NCBI GenBank assembly: GCA_029962745.1
Contig: CM057169.1
Location: 20,552,143-20,616,142 of the forward strand
Direction of reading: 5' to 3'
Length of the DNA: 64,000 nt
DNA from: Echinometra lucunter
Lineage: Eukaryota; Echinodermata; Echinoidea; Camarodonta; Echinometridae
Position 1 is the stretch's first letter. Each line of letters starts with the position of its first letter. Of the stretch, positions 35,291-47,500 are shown in pieces. The notes beneath the pieces are model-generated. The model did no database searches and was not told the origin of the DNA. It saw only the letters and a list, made by a program, of their open reading frames with translations. The position numbers and the translations under genes were made by a program.

Positions 35291-35839
35291 ATGCCGAGAC
35301 CTGTACCAGGGACCAGAGCAAATGAGACAACTCGTCGTATCAGCCGATACCTGAGAGGTAACATTAAGCAATTCTTCGTCTTTTTGTCCCCCTCCCCCTT
35401 CTCTCTCCCCTCTCTCTCTCTCTCTCTCTCTCTTTCTCTGCCTCTCTTTGTATACTCAGCTTCCAATTTTGATGTTTGCCGATGAAGTGTTTGTAACTAT
35501 TAGATCATGATTGTTTAGCCCTCTGAAATAACAGTTTCATGAGGCCACTCTTCACAGATAAGACAGTGTCTTTTTTAAATAAGAGAAGGAAGTGATGACG
35601 GAGAGCGAGGAGAAAGCGTGATCTGATAGATGGGGAGCGCATCTTTCATCTCTTCGATTCTCTTTGAATTTAGGCACCAAACTATTTTGAAATGTGATAC
35701 GGCAAGTCTTCTACTTTTTGTCTTCCCCTGTTGTTATGGTTATATGTAATTTCTTTCAGGTTATGCGGGTAGCCAGATATGCCACTTGCGTAAATGGATT
35801 GCAGCAGTTTTTTCGAGATTAATAAGAGCACTCTTCTGA
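35291..35839 (+). CDS. NEPSRH-family gene with cationic amphipathic helix
   Basis: Exon 1 (35291-35357) encodes MPRPVPGTRANETTRRISRY, then Leu-Arg, and ends in phase 1 at the donor AGAG|GTAACA. Its nucleotide sequence around the start is clearly related to the 11549 exon. Exon 2 starts at 35760 after a TTTCTTTCAG acceptor and encodes GYAGSQICHLRKWIAAVFSR followed by LIRALF and TGA (35837-35839), total 48 residues. The end LRKWIAAVFSRLIRALF would form a helix with Arg/Lys on one face and Leu/Ile/Phe/Trp on the other, typical of membrane-disrupting peptides. There is no secretion signal. The intron has a CT repeat. No homologue is known to me. Confidence 0.65.
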
Positions 35840-36305
35840 AGAAACAATGGCTGACTGAACCTCCAACTCCATCAACTTCAGCTTTAATTCGGCCACTTAA
35901 TAGAACACATGAACATATAGAAAGCAAGTAGTGAATACCCAAGAAAGACAAAATTAAGTGAAGACATGTCATAAATAACTTTTTTCCAGAATGTACACTG
36001 TATTCAATCTTTCGACTTTACTCGGTATAATTTTAATAAGAAACTTCTATAAATATGAGTGCTTCATAATCATCGTCTTAACTACAACCGAGGGACGACG
36101 AATCTATTAAATCCACCACATTTCAATGCATCCAAATTTGTATAGTTCAACGAAAGAGAGTAAACATACTCGAAACAAAGGAGAATCAAATTTCGTCACC
36201 CATAATTTGCTGGGGCGGGGATGTCCACTTTCATGATATGGGCATTCTCACCTGATTCACCAATCACAAACAACCACGACCGCCCTCCAGCAAATCGATA
36301 CCCTC

Positions 36306-36312
36306 TATAAAA
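36306..36312 (+). promoter_or_regulatory. TATA box, one-helix gene 4
   Basis: TATAAAA, 112 bp upstream of ATG 36418, in the same CTCTATAAAAC context as the other one-helix genes. About 90 bp upstream, GGGGATGTCC is one base from a kB consensus. Confidence 0.75.
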
Positions 36313-36417
36313 CTCTTCGTCGGGCTGCGTAAGAGGACACATAAGAGAAGTGAAAAACATTTTCAACATACTCTTACTCTGAGAGGAAAGAATTGTTGCA
36401 GATAGGCCTACTACATA

Positions 36418-37163
36418 ATGGACAGACCAACCCCAGGAGGTAGATACAACGAGACGAGCTGGCATAAAGATGACGACGTAAATGTAAGTAAACAAAATGT
36501 GTATTCACATTCTTCCTCTTGCATCGTGAAACGCCTTGGCGGCGCCAAACATGGTTATTACATGAGAAGCACCTACTAGACGGACACGAGGCCTATTACC
36601 GTGAATTTATCTGGCACCCGTTTAGGAGTGATTACAGTGTAACACAGGTCTAAATAATCCCTGACCAGCAAGAAAAGGTAGGGGATCATATTCTATTGAT
36701 GCGTTTTATGTGTTCACTACCTCGGTCAAATAATTTTTTCTTGGGGTCGGGCGTTTCTGGCAACTCGTGGCTGTATTTAACCCAGTGACAGAACGTTTTT
36801 TTAAATCTCACCTTCGTCAATACATGTGCCGTAATAAAGTGAAATGATTTCTGCCATTTTTACAACTATATGTCGGCATCTTTGAAAATCTCAAAGAATT
36901 AGGAATGTGGATAATCGGTCATCGCCTAATTTAGATGATACTGATCACTATGTTAAAAGAATTTAATATCTAAAATGAAAATCGCTTAAGATGTGCTAAT
37001 ACTGCCAGAAAAAGTTTAACTATTCTGATCACTTTTCATAAATCTCACTTCCATGCAGTGCTCATGTGAACGCATATGTTGTGGACTCCTTTGGATATTC
37101 GCTGGCATCGTCGTCATCGGGGTCATTTTGCTGGTGTTGTTTTCAATTGGTGTCATCCAGTAG
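36418..37163 (+). CDS. NEPSRH-family gene with C-terminal hydrophobic helix 4
   Basis: Exon 1 (36418-36483) encodes MDRPTPGGRYNETSWHKDDD then Val-Asn, with donor AAT|GTAAGT in phase 0. Exon 2 (37059-37163) follows CATGCAG and encodes CSCERICCGLLWIFAGIVVI, further hydrophobic residues and GVIQ then TAG, total 56 residues. It is the closest relative of the 30093 gene: the Cys-rich start of the helix exon is kept while the helix has diverged. Of the two changed motif positions, P to T is also seen at 35291 and 27232, whereas R to W at the fifth position is unique. Confidence 0.7.
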
Positions 37164-37169
37164 AAGGAG

Positions 37170-40100
37170 ACAAGAAACACTTAGGACAATGAGGAAGAGA
37201 AACCTTCAACTAGGACTGAGGAGAAGCCACCTAATAACAGTGACATTTCGACCCTGCAATTCACAGAATCCTTTACGACCTTGACTCCCAGCTGAAGGAA
37301 GAAGTCGCAACATAATACAGACCCTTTGACAGCGGCATCATATAATAAGAATCAGGAATGGGGAGGCAGCATTAAAAAAAAACAATGCAGACCCACAACC
37401 ACCCACTAACTCGATACTTTGACTCTAGCATTTGAAGACCAGGGCCTCCAGAATTGATACCGGTGCCCCCATCATAATATCGGCTTGATCAACCCTATGC
37501 CACTCTCTCGGTAGAGTCGGCACATCAAATAAAAACCCTAAAGGCTAGACATAAGTATTATCTGTTGTTTCTGCGGATGGTATAATATTATGCATGCTAA
37601 CACAATATTAAAAAGGTTGGTTGAAATCTATTTTGGAGGGGTTCTTCCATTTAAAAATCGTTATAGGCAAATGTTTAATGTCTCATCAGGTGTTGCATAT
37701 TTATATCCTTGTACTGTAAATGTGTGCATATATAAAAACCTTTGTTTCATGGGAATTGTTTAATGATGTATATAAGTTACTGGTTAGTACATACGCTTTT
37801 CTCTTTACTGCATTTCATTTTTGTTTTTTGAGTGTAAGTAGTATTAGTGAAGAAACTAATAATTTATAATAATTTATTGTGATCCTAAAAGATTTGAATA
37901 AACATATGGGTAAAATCAGAAATGTATGTTAAGCATAACCAAGGGCATTGTTAGGAGGGGGTCGAGGATGTGATCTCCTCTCTGCATTTCATATTCTCTG
38001 TTGCGAAATGTGTTTTTAGGCCTCTTTGACATATTACCAAAAATGATGACCGTGACTCCTGCTTGTACATTAATGCAATACTTCAATATTGAGACACTGT
38101 CCATAAGTATAAAATTATCATGCATATGATAATTCTTTATTTATTTCATATTTTTTAATAAATTCGCTTTACCTATGGAAAATTGTAATATATGCTTAAT
38201 TTCGAATTTATCTTAATACTTATACTAACGTAATGGCTTACCATAATGTCAATTGTACAAAAAGAAGTATAGAATAAGAAAAAGAAGGAGACGAAAAGAG
38301 GAGAAGAAGAAGACGACGAAGAAGAAGAAGAAAAGAACGAAAAGACCAAGAAGAAGAACAAGAAGAACATCAACAACAATGAGAAAGAAAAAGAGGAATG
38401 GACATAAGAAGAGGGGAGGTAATGGGTAGAGAAAACACACGGGATCAAAAGAATGCATGGGAGAGAGAGAGAGAATGAAAAGTGATCGGGTAAATAAGAA
38501 TACCTGTGAATGTAACTGAAAGAGGTAGTGATGGAAGAGAGAAAGAGAGAGGAATAAGAAGAGCGGGAGATTAAAAGAAAAGTCAAGAAAGAAAGGGTAT
38601 AAGGAGTAGTAAAGACTTATTTCGATAAACGGTAGGAAGTGAATGAAGTCAGAGAAAGAAAGAGAGAGAGAGCTAGAGAGAGGGAGGGGGTGGGAAGGAA
38701 GTGGATTGCGAAATTTTGGTGTGGATGTGTGGGAATGTGTGTATCTGTGTGTGTTAAAGAGGGTGTGGACAGAGAAAGAGAGAGTGAGAGAGAATTTAAG
38801 AACGATTAGAAACGGAAAAGAGATGGGGGTCCAGATGAGCACTAACTGAGCAACCTGACATCGATTCTAACAAGGAAACATGAATTAAATACAAATGTCA
38901 AAACATTAATATTACATTACAGCATGGCAATATAGCTAATGAATTCAAAATATGATATGGCTTTCATTATGCTATCAAGTATATGGCTGTGATCATCTCA
39001 CAATATCTAGTCAAATAATATTCATCCTAGATGTTATCCCATATTATTTTAATGACTGAACAAATCAATTAGATAAATAAATACATAAATAGACAGATAA
39101 TCAATTCAAATGATAATAACATTCAACTAAGTCCTTCACCATTTCGTCACCACTGCGTAGCAAGGTTGGAAAACCCCAGAATTATCACGTAACTATCCAC
39201 AGGGTTACACAGCGTATCGACGTTGCTAAGTATCACTGGAGGAACAAACATGACAGACCCCACCTCCACCCATCCCATCCCCCCCCCCAGAAAAGAGAAT
39301 GATAATGGCAGGTTGCCAAATAGTACCGTATCACCGTATAGTCTTTATAGGCCAATGATTGTAACCACTGGCCATAAATAGAAAAAGGTTTCTACAGTGA
39401 ATGATGTCATTCCTATTTTGGACATGAGTGTTAAAAAACACACAGAATTCGTAGGACGCTAGTGGTTCTCATACAGGCGGGAAAATGGAAAAAACGTTTC
39501 ATGAAGCAGACATGTCTATTTTTATTCCAATAAAAAGTAATTATGAGATTGTGTAGCAAGAAATCAGAAGATATCTCACAGTCATATAGTTTGTTTAGCT
39601 TTACTTTCTAGTTCAATATTATGGATGAATTATTTAAGAAAAATTTTGCCGGCGAGAATCATTTTGGTTGCACAGTTATAGATAATGAAGTTATTGTATG
39701 ATAAAAAGGAGTGATAAATGCTGAGATGTGAGATATGCATACGTTAGGGAGGGTGACGATACACCTAAAATAACAGATGAATTTTATGTCAGTGATAACT
39801 TGGTGGTGCAAATAATAATGCTGGTGATAACAAGGGTGACGATTTTAATCGCCATCTTCATTATGGTCATTATGGTCATTTTAGACATCGTCATAACGAT
39901 GTCGACGTCGAGTGGCAAGATGACAAGTGAATTGAGGGAATTATGAACATGAAATCTTGCACAACCGCAATGGTCTGATAGCAGTTCTGTTGTTTGGGCT
40001 GTCTTTGAATATTTTGATAAAAAGATTAATTTGTGATGGATTCATGGTTACTATGGTAATCTGAGCTTGACGAGTTGTGTATGACTTTGAGATTGATGTT

Positions 40101-41000
40101 GATATTTCTAGATATTAATTCGATCACTGTAATTGTGCTGACAATGAATGTGATGATGATGATAACATTCATTGTCACCCTCACTCTAATATCTGACATC
40201 GCTATCATCATGATGTGGATGTTGTGGGTGACGATGTCAGTTTCACGATGACGGTGAAGTCATCATTTATGAAAGAAACAACATGAGTGCTCATAAATTA
40301 TCATGTTGACGAAAAGATGCTATACCCATGTCATCGAAGAAGAGGTCTTGAGAACGATGTATTTCTTTTTTCATTGGCTTGAGGTACATGTATAAGATGT
40401 TGACGAGTGTCCTACGTGTAGATGTGAAAGGCAGTGCCTCAGATGCCATAGTGGTATGACGTTTGCTCTAGCTTCCTCAAAGGTAACATAAAATCGAGGA
40501 TGAAGCAATAATATTTTCAAAACAGCCTTCTTGGTGACAATCACGATCACGAGAGAATGAAAAGATGACACTGCCTATTTCCTACCCTCACCCTCTTCTT
40601 CAAACAACAACAACAATAAATGTCGGTATAGTGACAATGCTCGACAATTATGGTTTTGTTACAAAGAAGCGAATCAAGGTTTGGACGCCAGGGACGAACG
40701 TGCAATAAACATAATATATGATATGAAATATTGAATCAATATGTTCAAGAACTTATCTTTGAAAGAGAGTTTACCCCGTATATATTTTTGTAACGAGTTC
40801 ATACAGAAAATAAGTTCACTTTGACTGCTGAGACAAGTTCGAGCTATATCAAAATTATTGCACTCATTTATCTTACGACTGGAAAGGGAAGAAAAAGGGA
40901 GTGTCTAGATGAACACTGTGCAAGCAATCTGAACCTATTCAAGCGAGAAACAGGAATCGATTTTGTTGTGGCGGTATGTATACAACCCCGACAGTTGGTG
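37170..41000. other. No gene supported; duplicated flanks
   Basis: The GA-rich tract at 38260-38800 and the following 38840-38960 recur at 43865-44200. From 39170 the sequence is related to 45590-46700 and, further on, 40430-40510 to 48640-48720, so the DNA upstream of both the 41870 and 50270 genes derives from one ancestral block. GAT/CAT repeats give apparently hydrophobic open frames (for example near 39818) whose frame is not kept in the copy near 46230. Confidence 0.55.
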
Positions 41001-41029
41001 CAGTGAACTCTGCTGTGCTCGCATTGGTA

Positions 41030-41133
41030 AGCGGACGACTTGGCTACACCGGTGATATTACGTATCATTCTCTCAACAATCATACACGGAACTGGTCTTG
41101 AGATCTAAAAGATATTTGACGGAGACAGTGATC
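41030..41133 (+). other. Proposed 5' untranslated exon of ubiquitin-like gene 1
   Basis: The sequence ATTGGTAAG..TTGGCTACACCGGTGATATTAC is shared with 49530-49560 upstream of the second gene. Both end at a strong donor (here ATC|GTAAGT at 41134). An inverted CCAAT (ATTGG) precedes it. The start of transcription is not defined. Confidence 0.45.
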
Positions 41134-41869
41134 GTAAGTAGATACGTTATATAATTGGCACGTGCGGCCGAAATGTAGCTTTATTTATTTTCCACTTTAT
41201 TTGTCGGTAAAAGTATTTTATCCATAACCATAGGGCCAGGAACAGTGGCTTTCATCCGTCGAAAGATTTTGAAAATACCCCAATACGGACGACCGTTACC
41301 TCATATTCTTGAATTGAAATTATTTATGTGCAATTTTCCTACCTTAGTCTGGTATTGTCAATGATAAATTATTTATAGAAAAATTTCAACTTTTGGGAAA
41401 ATTGTAAATAATCAACAAGCGACGTCAGCCACTTTCAGCGAAAATGTGTTCTCCTGATTATGTCTATGAAAAAGGATATAACTTACAGTTAAATTACGTC
41501 TAATTGTTGATATGAAACAAGTAATTCAGTCTCTTCTATGCCACTTCGGCAAGGCATTGCAATAAATGAGGATTGAAAAATAAGAGATAGTGGTGTTGAT
41601 GATGATGGTAACAATTGTGATTATGATGGTGATGATGATGATGATAATGATGATGATGATGACGACGACGATGATGGTGTCGATGATGATAGCAATGTCG
41701 AATATAACCGTCATTTCCGTCACCCATATCGAAAAGGAGTATGGTGAGGGTGACGATAGAAGTGTACAGAGGATGTATTTTATTTTTCGTTCATGTTTTA
41801 CATCGCTTCGGGGTATACCGATTTCATTCAGTAACGGTATTATGTCCTTCATCTGTTATTTCTTTTTAG

Positions 41870-42650
41870 ATGAATATCACATCAGGAGACACTGAGAACG
41901 AACCATCCGAACACTCAGATAGTGAACAGGAAGAAGATACGAAAGGAGTAACTGAGAACGAACCATCCGAACACTCAGATAGTGAACAGGAAGAAGATAC
42001 GAAAGGCCCTACACCCAATGAGCCCTCAAAACATCGCGAGGTATGGGGAATACTGCTAACTTTTGTAAACTTGCTTCTGAAAATATTTTAATTTCCAAAT
42101 TAAATATTGCAGATGGGAGTGTCCCCTTTGCCTTAATCTTTCACTAATAACGTAAAATATGTGTGCAATGTCTGAGATATAAACAGCTGGAATGAATATT
42201 CCTTGTTCCAACTGTGCCTGAATTGTGCTTTTCATAAGACTAACACAATTCTATAATCAAAATTACATAATTTTGTTTCATTTCATCATTTTCCCTTTCT
42301 TTTTTCTACTTTGTTTACGGAGTGCTGAAATAATGAATGATATCAAATTAGCATGAACAATTTTTTTATTTATTTCAACTGGCTCCCTTCATTCACAGGT
42401 GAATATATCGATCAAGAAACCTGATGGGAAAAAACACCCCATGGGCGTCGAACTGAGCTGGACTCAGGATTACTTCAAAGAAAAAGTTTCGACTTGGATC
42501 CGTATACACGTACGTCAGCTCATTCTCATATATGGCTCGAAAGAATTAAGGGGCGAGAAAACGCTGAGAGATGCCAATATTAAAGAAGGGTGTATAGTAG
42601 AAGCCAGTGCACGAGTTCGTGGCGGTGGCTTCAATCAGTACATCAAGTGA
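41870..42650 (+). CDS. NEPSRH-family ubiquitin-like protein 1
   Basis: Exon 1 (41870-42040) starts with ATG immediately after a TCTTTTTAG acceptor and encodes 57 acidic residues with three motif copies: TENEPSEHSDSEQEED twice, from an exact 60-bp duplication, and PTPNEPSKHRE. Exon 2 (42399-42650, phase 0) encodes an 83-residue ubiquitin-like domain starting VNISIKKPDGKKHPMGVEL. KTLRDANIKEG aligns with ubiquitin's RTLSDYNIQKE, and ARVRGG aligns with LRLRGG. Seven residues, GFNQYIK, follow the Gly-Gly and would need removal for conjugation. Total is 140 residues. Architecture resembles precursor modifiers such as ISG15 only in general terms. Confidence 0.75.
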
Positions 42651-42833
42651 TATGGTCAGCAATGCATCAACCCATGGTTGATGGGGGGATGACATGTACA
42701 ATCACCTTCCCCCCCCCCCCCCAGGTTTTAGGGAACGATGTTTGCATACAATTAAACTGAATTAACATGTTTAGAAATGATAGGAACAGCAATGATGATA
42801 GTAACAATCATTATCATTATAACAACAACAATA

Positions 42834-42835
<2 letters not shown>

Positions 42836-42874
<39 letters not shown>

Positions 42875-42978
42875 CAATAATTAATAATAATAATGATGAT
42901 GATGATAATAATAATAATAATAATAATAACAATAATGATAATGATAATTAGTAATGTATTATTATCAGGCCTATGATG

Positions 42979-43054
<76 letters not shown>
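42836..43054. repeat. ATA/GAT microsatellite
   Basis: AATAAT runs with GATGAT and AACAAC interruptions, in two blocks separated by a duplicated AGTAATGTATTATTATCA sequence. Confidence 0.95.
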
Positions 43055-43057
<3 letters not shown>

Positions 43058-43123
43058 TAATTAGTAATGTATTATTATCATGCCTATGATAATAATATAC
43101 AAATATACTTTGCCTTGAGAGTT

Positions 43124-43237
43124 TCTGGTTAAAACTATGGGCAAGAGGTGACTCCGAAATAGTACTATTAACTGAGGGGCGCAGCCCCGAAGTGAATGGT
43201 ACTATTCGAGTCACCGAGCCCCATAGTTTTAACCAGA
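43124..43237. mobile_element. Fold-back MITE
   Basis: TCTGGTTAAAACTATGG at the left is an exact reverse complement of the right end, and inner arms (GGTGACTC and GAGTCACC, GTACTATT pairs) extend the hairpin to a GGGGCGCAGCCCC core. Confidence 0.8.
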
Positions 43238-44397
43238 ATCCCCCCGGCGAAGGTGAATTTTTTACAACATAAATGTTCTGACTACATTTTTCCTCCTTAG
43301 GCTACTTTAGAATATTCTGAAAAAAATTATGATGGATGATGATGGATTCATTGTTATCGTGGTAATTGGGGGTTGAAGATGTGCATAATGACTTGTTCTG
43401 GATGTTAATAATCATGATAACTGGGATGTGGATAACTTTAATTGTGCTTATAATGAATGTTGTTTGTGTAGGTAAAGAACGATGAATGTTTTTGAGAAAT
43501 GAAACCTCATCATAATAATACCACAAAATAAAGCATCTTTATTTAAAAAGTTCAGTCCGTGATATATTGTTGCTCCAGATTGTCTTATCATTTACATGCT
43601 AATAATGCTAGGGGTTGGGTTAGATTGGTTTTGGTGTAGTGGTTTGCTTGTCATTCATTGTAGGTAAGCGATTAATGTATCATCAGCTATTACATATTTT
43701 TCTCCTTGTACTTTGAATGTGTGTTTATATGTAAATTGATGGTTAATGTCAACTATGTTGAAAACTAAATGAGGTAGACATTAAAACTTGTGGGGGAATT
43801 GCTTGATGAAGTATATAATTTCCTTTTTTGTACATATTTTCTCTTTTTATGACATTGCTGTTCCATAAAGACTTATTTCGATAAACGGGAGGAAGTGAAT
43901 GAAATCAAAGAAAGAGCGATAGATAGATAGAGAGAGATATAGAGAGAGGGTTGGGAAGGAAGGGGAAGTGGAAATTTTGGTGTAGATGTGTGGGACTATG
44001 TGTGTGTCTATGTTAGAGAGAGTGTAGACAGAGAAAGAGAGAAAGAGAGAATCTGAGACGATCAGAAAGGAAAAAGAGATGAGCGTCTAGATGAACACTA
44101 TGGGAGCAATCTGACACCGATTCTAACAAGGAAACATGAATTAAATACAAATGTCAAAACATTAATATTACATTACAGCATGGCAATATAGCTAATGAAT
44201 TCAACATATGATAAACTTTCATTATGCTATCAAGTATATGTCTTTCATATTTTTACAATATCTAATAAAATAATATTCATCCTAGATTTTATCCCATATT
44301 AGTTTAAGGATTGAGCAAATTAATTAGATGAATAAATACATAAATAAACAGATCATTAATCAAATGATAATCACTATAATAACATTCAATGGTGCCA

Positions 44398-44540
44398 GGT
44401 AAAAATGTCAGAGGTAAAAATGTCAGAGGTAAAAATGTCAGAGGAAAAAATGTCAGAGGTTGAAAATGTCAGAGATAAAAATGTCAGAAGTAAAATGTCA
44501 AAGGTAAAAATGTCAGAGGTAAAAAATTAATGTCAGAGGT
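44398..44540. repeat. AGGTAAAAATGTCAG minisatellite
   Basis: About eight copies of a 15-17-bp unit with small length changes. Confidence 0.9.
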
Positions 44541-44544
44541 ATGC

Positions 44545-47500
44545 CAGATTGGAAATTGTTTAAGTGACATGTTTCAGGTACGAATACTGAATTATAGAAA
44601 TTATGGGGAGTGGGATATATTCAAATATTTTCTGTAAAAATACTTTGTCTATACTTGAATGCCCTTGTCTTGGCCATTTGGAAATAACGGTTATGGTGTG
44701 GGGGGGGGGGGGGTGAACGTTCTGGTATGCGCGCATTGCCCTCGTTTTCACCGCGGGGGCGGGCATTGTAAAAACGATGGTGGGAAAAACTGGGTTGGTA
44801 ACACGAGTACCTGATCACAAACATTCCACACCACTGCGCGATTTGAATATGAACATTCCTCTTCATAAGCTCCCTCCCCCCCCCCCCCCCCCCCCCCCAC
44901 TCCAATCAAGCGTGGTATACATGAACGAATGCTTCAATATTATTGTCCTGATACGTAAGGAAGAATAGGAAATAAGCGAAATTGAATCGTTAATTCGATC
45001 TATTTCTCAACCTTTTGTATTATTTCATCCCATACGCTGCGGAATTACAACTTTTGAAGAGAATTATTCAGTTAGATAATTGTGTAAGCATATGCGAAGC
45101 ATTAAGTTCATCTACCTAGTACCATTTTGTTATTCCACTTAAGATCTTAATCATTTAGATATAATCCTGTAACTTAGTTAATCTCACAAAGAAAATAATA
45201 AACATCACCCCATGCTACATTTCTTACCCAAAACGCGCGATTTACTTATCGCTTGCTGAAATTGTCATAAATATGTTTCACAGTGCAATCGTGTCAAGCG
45301 GCCAAATCTTAAACACAGAGAGGGAACTGGGCATTCGTTTGCTTCTATATTTGGAGTCAGCTAAACAAGTTCTCGGAAGATCAAAACACTGTTGGGCAAT
45401 GCGCACATACCAGGATGTTCTCTCGGCCAAAACAAGATTGGTCTCATTTGGTGTTGAATGGGGCAGCATTATCACTTTTACATCAAACGAGTAAGACAGG
45501 AAGGCCAGTCGAATGACTGAACATACACATTTTTACAGAGAGCAGTATTATTGTGATCACTCCATTTATACAGTATGAATTCTGCTGGAAAACCCGAGAA
45601 TTATCACGTGACTACCCATAGGGTTACACAGCGTATCGACGTTGCTAAACATCACTGGTAGAACAAAAGTGGCAGACCCCAGTCCCAGCCCCACCCCCCC
45701 CCCCCCCCCCCCATCCGTAAAAATAATGGCAGGTTGCCAAAGCACCGTCTCACCGTCTCGTCTGTATTCATTGCAGCCGGGTGGGTGTAACCATTGGCCA
45801 TGAATAGAATGGGGTTTCTACAACGAATGATGTCATTGCTATTTTGGATATTAGCGTTCGAAAAAAAAACAGATTCATGGATGCGAATGGTTCTCAGACA
45901 TGCCAAAAAAATGTTTCGCTAAGCAGATAGGTCTATTTGTATTTCAATTAAAAGTAAATTATGAAATTGTGTAGCAAGAAATCAGTAGATATCTCACAGT
46001 CAGAGAGTTTGTCTAGCTTTGCTTTTTAATTCATAAGGATGAATTATTTTTTAAAAAAATGAATAAATATGCATTTGGAATCAGTTTGGTTGTACAGTTA
46101 CAGATAATGAATTTACCGTATGATAAAAAAGAATGATAAATGGTGAGATATGAGATATACCTTTGTTAGAGAGGGTGACGATATAGAATAACAGATGAAT
46201 TTTATTTCAATGATAACTTGGTGGTGCAAATAGCAATGTCGGTGATAACAAATGAGACGATTTTAATCGCCATCTTCATTATGGTCATTATGGTCATTTT
46301 AGACATCGTCATGATGATGTAGACGTCGAGTGCCAGGATGGCAATGTGAATTGAGGAAATTATGAACGTGAAATACATCACAACTTTAATAGCGTGATTC
46401 AAGTTCCGTTGCTTAGAATGCGTCTGAATATTCTGATAAACTTACGATTAGTTTATGATGGATTCATGGTTACCACGGTAATTTGAGGTTGACGAGTTAT
46501 GGTATGATTTTGATACGGATGTTGATATTTTTAGATATTGATGATTTCGATAACTGTAATTGTGCCGACAATGAGTGTGATGTTGATAACATTCATTGTC
46601 ACCATCACTCTCATCTCTAACGTTGTTAACATCATGATGTGGATGTTGTGGGTGACGATGTCAGTTTCACGATGACGGTGAAGTCATCATTTATGAATGA
46701 AACAACATGAGTGCTCATAACTTATCTCGTTGACGAATGGATGGTATCCTGTAATGAGGATGATGATGGTGATGATGAGGATGATGATGATGATAATGAT
46801 GATGATGATTATGATCATGGTAGCGTTGAAGATGACGATGACAACTGTCAATCTTGTCACCCCCGAGTGTCCCCCGTGTAGTTGTGAAGTTTTGATCATT
46901 GCAATAAAAAATTTCATGTCATCTACCTTCATGTGTGAGAGGCCAAGCGAATCCCAAAGACTTGCGGTATATAAGAAATATTATGTATTTCAATGACCTA
47001 TTTTGTTCAGAACTTTAAAAAAGCAACCATTAACATTCAGTCGTGCTCATTATGCGGGGGTGGCTCGATTTTGGCATAATAATGGCAGATTCCCAAAACA
47101 TAGTCTCGCTGTCTTGTCTTTATCCATGGCAGACTAATGGGTGGTAACCTTTGGCTATGAATAGAATGGGGTTTCTCCAGTTAATGATGTCATTCCAGCT
47201 TTTGACAGGAGCATTCATAAAACCAGCAGTGGCGGGAAACGGAAGGGGGGGGGTAGGTTCTGAGACAGGCGACGAGACGGGTTATTAAACAGGTAGTTTT
47301 GTTTTATGTCAATTAAATGTAGGTTAAGAAATCACGTATGAATTTGTACATGAAAATTTCACAGACAGGTGGTTTGCATTTTTATTTATTTAAAAAACAT
47401 CATTCACATATGTAAATGAATATTCTGTTATACAATACATAGCTTGATCAGCTTTTTGATATAATTTGTTATAATAGAGAGAATCGCTTTGAATTTACTG

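Noticed and set aside
39728..39946. Hydrophobic open frame that might be another membrane member
   Set aside because: Derived from CAT/GAT repeats; the frame is interrupted in the copy near 46180 and there is no motif.
45278..45475. Minus-strand frame with TPNETNLV
   Set aside because: Opposite strand to all members, no RP motif or splice donor; chance resemblance.
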